Part shown: positions 24,561-36,212 of the stretch, in pieces
Layout of the letters: each line of letters opens with the position of its first letter
Position numbering within the stretch: the stretch's first letter is position 1
Origin: Plantago ovata
Lineage: Eukaryota > Streptophyta > Magnoliopsida > Lamiales > Plantaginaceae
NCBI GenBank assembly: GCA_028274465.1
Contig: CM051455.1
Coordinates: forward strand, 112,032,261-112,096,260
Direction: 5' to 3'
Length of the DNA: 64,000 nucleotides
The notes under the pieces: generated by a model
What the model was told of the DNA's origin: nothing
What the model saw: only the letters and a program-made list of their open reading frames with translations
Databases searched by the model: none
Made by a program: the position numbers and the translations under genes

Positions 24561-24660
24561 CGACGAATTATTGATCTTGAATTTACATTACAAAGACATT
24601 CCTCCATGGCGTTAAAGAAGTATTCGGGAAACTATGTAATTTTGTGGGCTAAGTGAGATT

Positions 24661-25080
24661 GGGTTTATGGGCTATCCATTCACCTGGTCCAGTTATCAAG
24701 ATGAAATGCCCCATATTGAGTCCAGACTAAATAGAGTGGCTACTACATCTGACTGGTCGACTTTGTATCTTTCACCTACGGTTTTTCATCTTTCTACGCA
24801 TAACTCAAATCACATGCGGATTATTCTTAAATTAAGAGAAGCAGACCGTCGACATTTTCGGCATACCAGAAAGAGATTTCGTTTCGAGGCTATGTGGGTG
24901 CGGAGAGCAGACTCTGAGGATCTTATACGCAGAATGTAGAGTATTGTCGAGTTGGGTTAATCCATTGGGATAGTACGGTAGTTGGGTTTGTGAAGCGAAA
25001 GACAAGTGCTTTGAGGAAGGAAATTGAGAGATTACAACTTTTATCCAGGACAGCGGTGAACAGGAAAAAAATTAATTAGG
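24661..25080 (+). pseudogene. LINE (L1-type) ORF2 endonuclease fragment
   Basis: Encodes GYPFTWSSYQDEMPHIESRLNR, STLYLSPTVFHLSTHNSNH and FRFEAMWVRRADSEDLIRRM. This is the typical C-terminal end of a plant L1 apurinic endonuclease domain, leading to the linker before reverse transcriptase. After the stop at 24937 the linker seems to continue in another frame (KEIERLQ-type text). No RT is present. The fragment is truncated on both sides and borders N1 copy B. Confidence 0.78.
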
Positions 25081-25172
25081 AGCTTACAGTGTGTTATGAA
25101 ACTTGTAATTTTGATGAGCAATTAACCATGCTAAATTAAGGAAAGCCCAGTAACTAGTACTCTTAAGGTCCA

Positions 25173-28100
25173 TGATGAACGTGTATTTTACACTTTCATT
25201 CGAGTCTTTTTCACCAATTTAGCTATCCTCTAGGTTAATTTAGCTTATATCGTAGTGCATTTTATTAGAATAGTGTCACGTTTCCCTTTTCTTTGCATTT
25301 TTCAGGTTTTAGGTAAAAAAACGTATTTTAATGGGCAATATTGATGAAAAGGACGAAGTTTTGGTGTTTCGAGAACACTCGTGGTGTATCTAGAAGGTTC
25401 TGGATGAGATTTGAGGCCTAGGGGACGAGTTTCAAGGCTTAAAGGTCACTAGAAGGCAAAATCCGAGTCCGAAAAGAAAAAGAAGACCAAAATCTCAATC
25501 CCACCGACTGGATGTCCCAGGCGAACCGCCTGGGACGTGGGGCGAATCGCCCCACACCAGGCGAATCGCCTGGAACCTGGGGCGGTTCGCCTGGGAAGTT
25601 TCCGTAGCTATATATATCTTTGCCTATTTTCTACGTTTTTCATACGTTTTCACCTTATTTTGAGAGACAAATTCTCCAGAGCCTGTTCTGGGAATTATTA
25701 GCATAGAAGACTCTTTTTTCTTATTGATTTGGAAGCTTTAGCATAGAGATTGGACATCTTTGATTTTCGAATCTTGCTTGTGAGTTAGCAATTCATCGGA
25801 GATTGACAACCTTCGTTGGTAACTTGTATCTCATGATTTTTCTGTGATGATGTCGTTTTTCACCAATTAAATTTGTTTAAAAGCCTAAGAACACTTATCA
25901 CTACACAAACTAGAGTGCAATGGCAAGTTGTCCCCGAGTGTCGTTCTCTCGGGACCTAACGTGGCGTTGTTTGAGGTTTTTGCTAGTAATTTCAGTCAAC
26001 GAGCTCAAATGTTGATAGAATCGTTTTCTTTAGAACAAAGCAACGAGAAATCAGATTGATGTAATCAAGCTTGGAAAACGGTTGGTGGTAGAAATCAAAT
26101 ACACATGCATGAGTTACGAATATGCTCACAAGTTCAGTGCGTAAAACCTTCGATCAAGTCTGCTAAGCAACTCGTCTAGGTAACTTTAAGACACACATCA
26201 TAAAAGATCACTATCAATACTTTAGAGGTGCTTGTCACTAACACCATTTATCTAGCATGCTGCAAATCTCTAACATACAATCCTATAGCTTTCATTGACC
26301 AAGAGTTTGTCACTATACTCAATTTGAATATATTTTATAGGCAACTAAGAATCATATGAAGGAATTTGCAGCAAGATTGAATCACAATCTCATGTAAGCA
26401 TAAACATAACCCAAAGCATGCATATTCTACATTCTACCACCAACACAAAAGATTTAGCTACTCATATTCATCAACATAGACATCAATTCATATGAATAAT
26501 AATCAGAATACATCATATCAAACTACAAGACAAGAGAGTGATACAAGTTACCACCAAAGCTGTCACTAATCGGTGGAAATCAAAGAAAACCTCTCCGTAG
26601 ATGATTACAAAGGATGAATTCCAATCAAAACCTTGAATCCCAAGCTAAAATACAATGTAATCTGAGTTTTCTCTGAATTTTGGGGCTTAGGAGCTCTCCA
26701 AAACGATGTTACAGTTCAAAAGATTTTCAAAAAATGACCAAAGATCAGATCTATGAAGGAAAATTCGAAAACGTAACCGCTGCCAAGCGGAGCGCTTGGC
26801 AAGCGAAGCGCTTTGGCACTCCAAGCGCTTCGCTTGGCTTCTGTGCCAAAGCTCCTGGAAACTGAAGCGGAACGCTTCACTATTCCAGGCGCTTAGCTTG
26901 GCTCCTGGGCAGATTTTTGTCTTCAAACTCAACCTTTTTGCCCTCGCATGGCCCTCGGGTGCCTTGGACTCATCCTTCTCGATGCTTATTGATGCTCAAA
27001 CACTTACGAACAAGCCACGGAGATTGGGAAACTTCAACGGGGCCATCTTTTCATCAAAAAGGCTCGTTTTTAGCTCCAAAAATGCCGTTTCGTACCTAAG
27101 TGCCTGAAAATGCAGAAAACACAAAACGTGACACTATTCTACAAAACTAACCAAAAAACAAGACTAGAAGATAGCAAAAGAAGGTAAAAAAGACAAGATG
27201 AACGCGTCAAATATACGTTCATCATTCTGCTTTTATTTATTTCATTCTACATGTTTTCATTCAATCTTGCTTTGATTCTTGTTGATTGCAATTTATCTAT
27301 GAGTAGCTAAATCTATCGTTGGTGATAGTATGTGATTTCTTCGTTAGGGTTCTTGATTATGCATGGGTGGCTTCGCGCGTTTAAGACTTGATTTATTGTT
27401 TTATTTCTTTGATCTATCTAAGCCATCTATCTTCGTAGTGTTGAAGTGAAAGGAACACATAGGACAATTCATGATCATAGATCTCTATACAAACTTCAAG
27501 TACTTCATGCATGATTATTACCCGTTGCTTTGAATGATCATACTATCACTAACTTCCATCATATTTATAAGAAAAGTCTGTGCTTTGCTTAATTTCTGAT
27601 TTATAGTTGAAGTTAAATTTGATAAAGCTAGTTATAGTCCTTAGAGATCGAAACTCGAGGTTATTTTACTTCTACACTACGTGCCTTGGTTTTCGTTGTA
27701 GTTGTGAATTGCCTTTGGCTAAAAACAAATTTATTTGATTAATTGAGTCTGACAATCTCGTTCATCAAATTCGCCTGGCAAGTCCAGAACGCCTGGAGTA
27801 TTCTGGATACCCCGGGCGAATCGCCCCCCCACCTGAAGCGGTTCGCCCCGGGTGTCCAGAAAGCCGGGTATCCGGATTTTCGTCCGTACACCCGATTTTC
27901 TTCCTCTATGCTAAATTATTAATCTTTTTTGCTTCTTTTATCACCTTTTTTGGTCTCTCACGAGTTTCTTTGAGTAATATAGGTTGCGAGATTCAAACGT
28001 GGTACAAGTTAGCTCTCACCTTAAATCCAATTTCGACGTTCGGGACGAGCGGCGACGTTCAGGTTTGGGGGGGGGGGTTATCGCTGGGTATTTCTATACT

Positions 28101-29263
28101 TTATTTAGCTTATGATAAACTCGTGAAACCCTTTGTTTGCATTTGCACGTTTACCGCTTTCTTAGTAGTTGCATACACTACATTCATCCTAGTATAGTTT
28201 TGCATGTTTTTGTGTGGAGTTTATTGCCAAATTTTTTGAACTTTTTTATTGGGTAGATTAACTAGTTATGACCTTTGACCATGCGTTTCATCTCTATGAA
28301 TTTGTTTGAGGTTTTTCTCGCTTGGCTTGTCACATTTATATATGCACTTAGTTAAGCTTGGTAGTCTCAACATCACTTAGTGGTGTTTTCTCTACTGCAG
28401 TTCACGAAGGCCTTTATAATAAGATGATGCATGTTAAAGTCTTGTGGTTGTTCTCCCGTGTAATTATGTACCTAAGAGGCAAAAAGTCTTCACCTTGCTT
28501 TGAGATTGCTAAATGCCTAGGAAGGAGGTAGTGTGAGATTGTGTGATCCTTTGTTGAAACCTATTCTAACGAATAGGTTTGGGGAGGGGGTTAGGCTGTC
28601 AATATGACTTGTTTTTCGATTTATTTGATTAATTGAGTCTGACAAACCAGTTCATCACTTGTGAGTTAGCAATTCATCGGAGATTGACAACCTTCGTTGG
28701 TAACTTGTATCTCACGATTTTTCTGCTTTTATTTATTTCATTCAACATGTTTTCATTCAATCTTGCTTTGATTCTTGTTGATTGCAATTTATCTATGAGT
28801 AGCTAAATCTATCGTTGGTGATAGTATGTGATTTCTTAGTTAGGGTTCTTGATTATGCATGAGTGGCTTCGCGCGTTTAAGACTTGATTTATTGTTGTAT
28901 TTCTTTGATCTATCTAAGCCATCTATCTTCGTAGTGTTGAACTGAAAGGAACACATAGGACAATTCATGATCATAGATCTCTATACAAACTTCAAGTACT
29001 TCATGCATGATTATTACCCGTTGCTTTGAATGATCATACTATCACTAACTTCCATTATATTGATAAGAAAAGTCTGTGCTTTGCTTGATTTCTGATTTAT
29101 AGTTTAAGTTAAATTTGATAAAGCTAGTTATAGTCCTTAGAGATCGACACTCGAGGTTATTTTACTTCTACACTACATGCCTTCGTTTTTGTAGTAGTTG
29201 TGAATTGCCTTTGGCTAAAAACAAATTTATTTGATTAATTGAGTCTGACAATCTCGTTCATCA
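25173..29263 (+). mobile_element. N1 copy B: deleted LTR element with intact TSD
   Basis: Starts TGATGAACGTG and ends GTTCATCA, flanked by GTCCA on both sides (25168-25172, 29264-29268). The 5' LTR is 25173-25844 plus 27230-27767, interrupted by N6. The internal remnant is 27768 to about 28618. A 38-bp nested LTR tail ends at 28657, and the rest of the 3' LTR is 28658-29263. Primer site and gag are absent. GC palindromes lie just upstream of the TATA box at 25516-25600, and again in the internal remnant at 27800-27850. Confidence 0.9.
25845..27224 (-). mobile_element. N6 copy B: solo LTR
   Basis: Same insertion as 523-1902: TGATGATG to ACGTTCATCA, TSD TTCTG at 25840-25844 and 27225-27229. 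The palindromic AAGCG/CGCTT cluster is at 26778-26912. ORFs here are repeat artefacts. Confidence 0.88.
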
Positions 29264-29294
29264 GTCCATAGGAATTTAGAATTTTAAAGGACAT

Positions 29295-29767
29295 TGTAAA
29301 AGAGGAACGTTTGCTGAAGACTTAGATTAGGTACTAGTTAGGTGCTTTAATTCGCTTATGATGTATCTTGTTTTTTGAAAAGAAAAACAACCTATTGAAG
29401 CATTTGCTGATGATGTACTTTGTTTACACAAACAAACTATTGAAGCATTAGAACCGTTCAGAAACTTGAAGAATTCGAAGACTGAAGACTAAAGAAGATT
29501 TCTGAAGATGGTATCTACAAAGGCACATGTTGCTTAGAAAGTTGAAACTCAGCAACAGTTTGCATAAGTGAAAATATATATGACAGAGTAGGTTGTGCTT
29601 GCTGAAACTGAGACTGACCACTTGCTGAAAAACATATGTGACCTCCTTGCTGAAAGTACTTGCATTTGCGCTCCAACGTTCATATTTGAATTTCATTCAA
29701 ATGAACATTAAATGCAAAGTAAGCGCGCGAAGAACATGAAGACTAGAAGACAAATAAAGGACGCTGC
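29295..29767 (+). mobile_element. C2 copia 5' LTR, left fragment (copy B)
   Basis: Starts TGTAAAAGAGG and ends at GCTGC (29763-29767), the target site of N2. The same LTR resumes at 58798. Combined length without the insertion is roughly 1.46 kb. It ends ACA before a primer site near 59794. Confidence 0.75.
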
Positions 29768-32027
29768 TGATGAACGAGATTGTCAAACTCAATTAATCAA
29801 ATAAATTTATTTTTAGCCAAAGGCAACTCACAACTACAACTAAAATCTAGGCACGTAGTGTAGAAGTAAAATAACCTCGAGTGTCGATCTCTAAAGACTA
29901 TAACTAGCTTTATCTAATTTAACTTAAACTATAAATCAGGAATCAAGCAAAGCACAGATTTTTCTTATCAATATGATGGAAGTTAGTGATAGTATCATCA
30001 ATCAAAGCAACGGGTGATAATCATGCCTGAAATACTTGAAGTTTGTATATAAATCTATGATCGTGAATTGTCCTATGTGTTCCTTTCAATTCAACACTAC
30101 GAAGATAGATGGCTTAGATAGATCAAAGAAATAAAACAATAAATCAAGTCTTAAACGCGCGAAGCCACTCATGCATAATCAAGAACCCTAGCTAATAAAT
30201 CACATACTATCACCAACGATAGATTTAGCTACTATAGATAAATTACAATCAACAAGAATCAAAGCAAGATTGAATGAAAACATGTTGAATGAAATAAATA
30301 AAAGCAGAAAAATCGTGAGATACAAGTTACCAACGAAGGTTGTCAATCTCCGATGAATTGCTAACTCACAAGTGATGAACTGGTTTGTCAGACTCAATTA
30401 ATCAAATAAATTTGTATTTAGCCAAAGGCAATTCACAACCACAACGAAAACCGTAGTGTAGCAGTTGAATAACCTCGAGTGTCGATCTCTAAGGACTATA
30501 ACTAGCTTTATCTAATCTAACTTAAGATATAAATCAACAGACGACTTAGCAAAGGTTTTTCTTAACAGATAATGGAGATTGGTGATAGTATGGTCATTCA
30601 AAGCATAGCAGGTTAATAATCATGCATAAATTCCCCGGTTTTGCATAAAGATCTTTGATCAATGAATTGTCCAATTGTGTTCCGTAATTATTCAACACTA
30701 CGAAGATAGAGATTTAGATAGATCAAAGAAATAAAGCAATAACTCAAATTATAATGCACGATATAGCCATTAGCATAATTATTAACCCTTCGCTAAGAAA
30801 TCACATACTATCACCAACGAGAAGTTTAGCTACTCATAGATGTCATGCAATCAACAAAAATCATACCACGAATGAATATAAAAACAGCAGACGGGATAGC
30901 AAAGGTTTTCTAACAGATAATGGAGATTGGTGATAGTATGATCCTTCAAAGCATAACGGGTCGATAATCATGCGTAAATTCCTCGGTCTTGCATGGAGAA
31001 CTTTGATCAATCTAATGTCCTGTTGCAATCATTAAGCACTACGAAGATAATGATACTGACAAGTCAAGCACTATTGTCCTATTGTGTTCCGTAATTATTC
31101 AACACTACGAAGATAAACATGCGCATAGGTCGACGAGGGTCCAATTGTGCATAATAATTAATACAACATACGAGAATTTAGGCTGAGCCTGATCAACGAA
31201 ATAAAGCAACAACACGGAGTATAATGCGCGATATAGCCATGAGCATGATTATCTTCCCTTCGCTAAGAATTCACATACTACCACGAACGATAAGTTTAGC
31301 TACTCATAATAGGCATGCAATCAACAGAAATCATAGAAGAAAACATGTTGAAAGATATATAAAAATAAGTAGAATAAACTGTAAGATACAATGTTACCGA
31401 AGGTTGTCAATCTCCGAAGAATTGCGATCCTACAAGCTCCAATCTGCTATGAAAAAGTGTGTCCTGAGCTACGAACCCCCAGAACAGGCTCTGGGAAGTC
31501 CCTACCTCAAACTACAGAGAAAGGTGAGAGAATAGGTCTGGAAAAGTATGAATTTCGGAGAAAAACTGAGCAACTATATATACGCTACGAATAAGTGTGG
31601 GGCGATTCGCCCCACACACCGGGCGAACCGCCGGGTGTGGGGCGCTTCGCCCCACGTCCCGGGCGGTTCTCCCGGGAGTATTTTTTGCGGAATTACACGT
31701 TTTCGACGCGTTTTTGGATTTCTTCCCCTTTTCGGACTCGGTTTCTGACTTCTAGTGGCCTTCTAACATCCAGATTCGATCCCTAGACTCCAAATCCTAT
31801 CCGGAAACCTTCAGATACTCCAAATAGGCTTCTGGAACACCAATTCCTTGTCAACTTCAATATAATTGCTCGGAAATCCTTGTTTTTCAACCAAAACCTG
31901 TAAAATAAAATCTAAAGGGAAACGTGACACTATTCTAATAAATGTACTAAAATATAGCTAAATTAAAATAGAGGATAGCTAAAATAGGTGAAAAAGACTC
32001 AAATGAAAGTATAATACACATTCATCA

Positions 32028-33540
32028 AACTCCCCAAACCGAACCTTTGCTTGTCCTCAAGCAACTAAGCTAGACTCTAATACAAAAAACAATACAAGAC
32101 ACATAATGGAGTCTCATGCCAAATAAAATGAACTAATCTACTGAATCTATCAAAAAACATATGAACAAAAACCATATAAATCAAAGCATGAGTATAGGTT
32201 GAAGAATACCTCGATTGAGTTATACATATCCACATAAGCACTTATGTCAAGGCAAGATAGTCTCTCGTAACATTCTCTACCTGGACCTAGTCAGTGACGA
32301 TGTAATGAAGCATGCCAAGATACGAATGGTTGTCCCATGCCTATGAAACTGAGGACTTACTGCTGTTCCACCATGTTAAGACTTTCCCTCAAAGAGGTCG
32401 AACCACTACTGGCTCTCATCAAACGAAGGAGGGTTCCCTATAAAAGATAACACTCCCCTATTCTACCCATCTCTGAACTAAAGTCCTAAGTTATTCACCA
32501 CTTCCTGAATGGCAGGACGAGGGTGGTCTAGAACAGATGACACTCAACACAGAAAAGATAAAAAATAGAAAATTACAACACGATTGCGAACATTACAAGA
32601 ATCGGAAAATGAGACACAACACTTTGCTAAACTGCTATTTGGCTTTCTTTTTTTGGATCCTTCTTTTCTTTTTTGGGGTCTTTTCTTTTTTTTCTTTCTT
32701 TTTTTCTTTTCCAGTTTCTTTTTTTCCTGTTTTTTCTTTTTTTTTTCTTTTTTCCTGGAATTTTTTTCTTTCTTTTTCTTTTTTTCTTTAGCCAGCAGTA
32801 GCATAACAAAAAGAGAAACAAAATGACTCACACGACTTCCACAAACCTATTCGAAAGAATAGGTTGGAGTACAAAATTTACGGAAAAGGAAAAATAAACT
32901 CACGATACGGAAATGAAAAAACGAAAACAAGTCTAATGATGGTGTAACCCCCTCCCCAAACCTATTCGGAAGAATAGGTTATAAACAAAGGATCACACAA
33001 CCTCACACTACCTCCTTCCTAGGCATTTAGCAATCTCAAAGCATGGTGAAGACTTGTTGCCTCTTAGGTACATAATTACTCGGGAAAACAACCATAAGAC
33101 CCTAACATGCATCATCCTATTATAAAGGCCTTCGTGAACCGCAGTAGAGAAAACACCACTAAGAGATGTCGAGACTACCAAGCTTAACTAAGTGCAATAC
33201 ATAAATGTGACAAGCCAAGCGAGAAAAACCTCAAACAAATTCATAGAGATGAAGCATATGATTAATGGTATAGTTAGTTAATCTACCCAATAAAAAAGTT
33301 CAAAAAATTCAGCAATAAACTCCATATAAAATACGCAAGACTATCCTAGGATGAATGCAATAAATGCAACCTAAAAAACTAAGAAAGCGGTAAACGTGCA
33401 AATGCAATTAAAAAACAAGATACCATACTCAACATCACAAAGCCAAACAATACTTAACATCATGGTTTACACCCCATCCCCCTCATGAAACTTAAGCTAG
33501 TCCCTAGCAAAAGAGAATGAGTAAATAAAATGTGATACTA
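32028..33540 (-). other. N4 3' non-coding region, copy B
   Basis: Same content as 7093-8607: LTR-adjacent polypurine tract (minus strand), purine tract at 32640-32790, two AACCTATTC hairpins with G-rich tracts (32840-32870 and 32950-32980), then the family-wide conserved block to about 33350. No gene seen. Confidence 0.7.
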
Positions 33541-33616
33541 GATGTTACCGAACAGTTTGGCCTCGGTCGGCTGAGTATTCAAGAATGGACTCAAGAGTAC
33601 CTCCCCACGGTGGCCG

Positions 33617-34018
33617 CTATTCTCTTGGTCCGATGTAGCAAAGAGACCTAGGAAGCTTCAAAGATCTCACCATGGTGAATGGAATGGTTTGCTTTGCAGG
33701 CATATCCAATAAGGACTTCATCAATAGGAGGACATTCACTTTGACTTCATCGAGGTGCTTGTTTAGTGGTGGCTCCTGTGTATCTTCCTTGTCAAGCTTT
33801 CCACCTTGGAGGAGTAGATTCACTTCTTTGTACTTAAGAACCTCAGTAGTAACGGAAGGAAGTGGCTTTGGATTGATGCGAATGTCTGTGAGTAAAGAAA
33901 CAGGGGAGCAGGGGTCATCCAACTCACTGGTCATGGGAGGCGGTTCTCCCCCCATGCTGGGCGACTCGCCCCCCACCTCCAGGGGGGGCGTCGCCTTCCA
34001 ATCCTTTCTCCTCTTCAA
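33617..34018 (-). pseudogene. N4 post-gag frame, copy B
   Basis: Homologue of 8608-9081. The upstream side overlaps the gag frame in a different phase, and there is no ATG at its start. It encodes the same Gly/Pro-rich palindrome-derived start followed by the charged segment with KLDKEDTQEPPLNKHLDEV, and ends earlier than copy A because of a base change near 33618. Function unknown. Confidence 0.42.
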
Positions 34019-34151
34019 GTTCTCGAACCTCTTCTACTTCAGCACAATTCAACAAGCTGAATTCTTCCGTAAGATGCTCAATTACTTCAACTTCTTCAAC
34101 AACTTTTGCTATACGAAGGTCATCTTCAACTTGCTCGGCATGTGCATCTTC

Positions 34152-34871
34152 CTAACTGATTTCTTCGGCTTCAAAATACTCCTCGGATGAGCTTCCTGCT
34201 TCACCTCGATCTACTTCCTTTGCGGTGATGTGAATTGGTATGACCTCATCGGATTGTGTTGAACCTCTGGCGTACTTACGGAGGACTTCTTCTGCCTCGT
34301 CGACCGTACATTCTCCCAGACCGCCGCTCAACCGATCCACTCCAAGTCGTTCCTCTTCACGAAGTCCACCAACGAAGCACCAAATCAACTCCCCATCTTC
34401 GAAACGGTGATGGGGGCACTCACGTTTATAAAGCTCAAAACGTTCGTAGGCGTCACAAAACTGCTCATACTCTCCTTGCTCGAAATATTGGATCCTATCA
34501 CGTAAGGCAATTGTCTCATGATAGGGCATGAACCGCGCCAAGAACTCCTCTACTACTTGGCCCCAAGTTTTCAGCGATCCTGGTTCTAACCTTGCAATCC
34601 AACGCCTCGGCTCATACCCCAGAGTAAAAGAAAATAATTTCCTGCACAATTGGTCCTTAGTAAACCCTTCTGCTGGAATTCTTTCTATTTCCTTCTCATA
34701 GGATCGAATGAAACTCCATGGGTCCATCCCTACTCCATCTTCGTACCTTGGTAAGTACCTCACCATGGACTCCGTCACCTCATACCTCCTTAACTCATCT
34801 TCCAGGTATACGGAAGATCCTCTCCTCACCTGCGAGAATTGGGGTGTCATGCGAGCGCGCATGGACATCAT
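34152..34871 (-). CDS. Athila-like Gag, N4 copy B, truncated by TAG
   Basis: Same protein as in copy A with a few substitutions (DELRRYEV for DELMRYEV, CFVGG for CFIGG, ECTVDE for ECTIDE). The first in-frame ATG is at 34871; the open frame reaches 34901 without an ATG. It ends at the same TAG as copy A, so that stop predates the duplication. Being nearly free of further damage, it marks a fairly young duplication. Confidence 0.72.
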   Translation of the reverse strand: MMSMRARMTPQFSQVRRGSSVYLEDELRRYEVTESMVRYLPRYEDGVGMDPWSFIRSYEKEIERIPAEGFTKDQLCRKLFSFTLGYEPRRWIARLEPGSLKTWGQVVEEFLARFMPYHETIALRDRIQYFEQGEYEQFCDAYERFELYKRECPHHRFEDGELIWCFVGGLREEERLGVDRLSGGLGECTVDEAEEVLRKYARGSTQSDEVIPIHITAKEVDRGEAGSSSEEYFEAEEIS

Positions 34872-34941
34872 ATCTGTATTTCTGTAGTAAGAGCAACTCA
34901 AAACTAAAAATTAGTTCTATTAGCGTAATCAAACACAATAT

Positions 34942-36212
34942 TGATGAACTGGGATTTGTCAGGTCTCGATTCAGCAAATAAATTTGTTTATTAGCCAAAG
35001 GCAATCCACAACTACAACGAAAACTGTAGTGTAGTAGTAGAATGACTCGAGTGTCGTTCTCTCGGGACTATACTAGCTTTATCAAATCTAATTAAGAATA
35101 TAAAACAGCAGATAGAAAGGAATAGGGGTTTTCAAGCAGATAATGGAGATTGGTGATAGTATGGTCCTTCTTAACATAATGGGTCGATAATCATGCATAA
35201 ATTCCTCGGTCTTGCATAGAGATCTTTGAATCAATCTTGTGTCCTGCTGCAAGTATTAAGCACTACAAAGATAATAAGGGTCTGACTCATCAACAACTAA
35301 CGTCCTAATGTGTTCCGTAATTATTCAACACTACGAAGATAATTGGTCTGATTGGTTGACAAGTGTCCATGTGTGCATAATAATCAATACAACATACGAG
35401 AATTTTGGTGTTCAACTGATCAACGAAATAAAGCAATGACACGGAGTATAATGCGCGATATAGCCATTAGCATGATTATCTTCCCTCGCTAAGAATTCAC
35501 ATACTACCACCAACGATAAATTTAGCTACTCATAGGCATGCAATCAATAGCAATCATAGAAGAAAACATATTGAAAGAATATAAAATAAGTAGATAAAAG
35601 TTGTAAGATACAAAGTTACCGAAGGTTGTCAATCTCCGGATGATTGCGATCCTACGCGCTCCAATCTGCTATGAAAAAGTATCCCCTAAGCTATGGAACT
35701 CCCAGGACAGGCCCCGGGAAGTTCCTACCTAAAACTATAGAGAGAGGTGAGAAAGTAGGCTTGGAAAGATATGATTTTCGGAGAGAAAACTCGCAACTAT
35801 GTATAGGCCCGAAATTCTTCTGGGGCGGTTCGCCCGGTGATGGGGCGGTTCGCCCCACAGTGTAAACGCGGAATTTTCGCGTTTTCGACGCGGTTTTGGA
35901 TTTCTTCACCTTTTCGGACTCGGTTTATAACTTCTAGTAGCCTTCTAACCTCCAGACTCGGCCCCTAGACTCCAAATCCTATCCGGAAACCTTCAGATAC
36001 TCCAAATATGCTTCTGGAACACCAATTCCTTGTAGACTTCAATATAAATGCTCATAAATCTCCGAATTTCAACCAAAACCTGTAAAATAAAATCTAAAGG
36101 GAAACGTGACACTATTCTAATAAAATGTACTAAAATATAGCTAAATTAACATAGAGGATAGCTAAAATAGGTGAAAAAGACTCGAATGAAAGTGTAAAAT
36201 ACACATTCATCA
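34942..36212 (-). mobile_element. N5 copy B: solo LTR
   Basis: TGATGAACTGG to ACATTCATCA with TSD AATAT (34937-34941, 36213-36217). It carries two adjacent GC palindromes at 35822-35858, against one in copy A, a length difference of about 20 bp. Confidence 0.9.
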
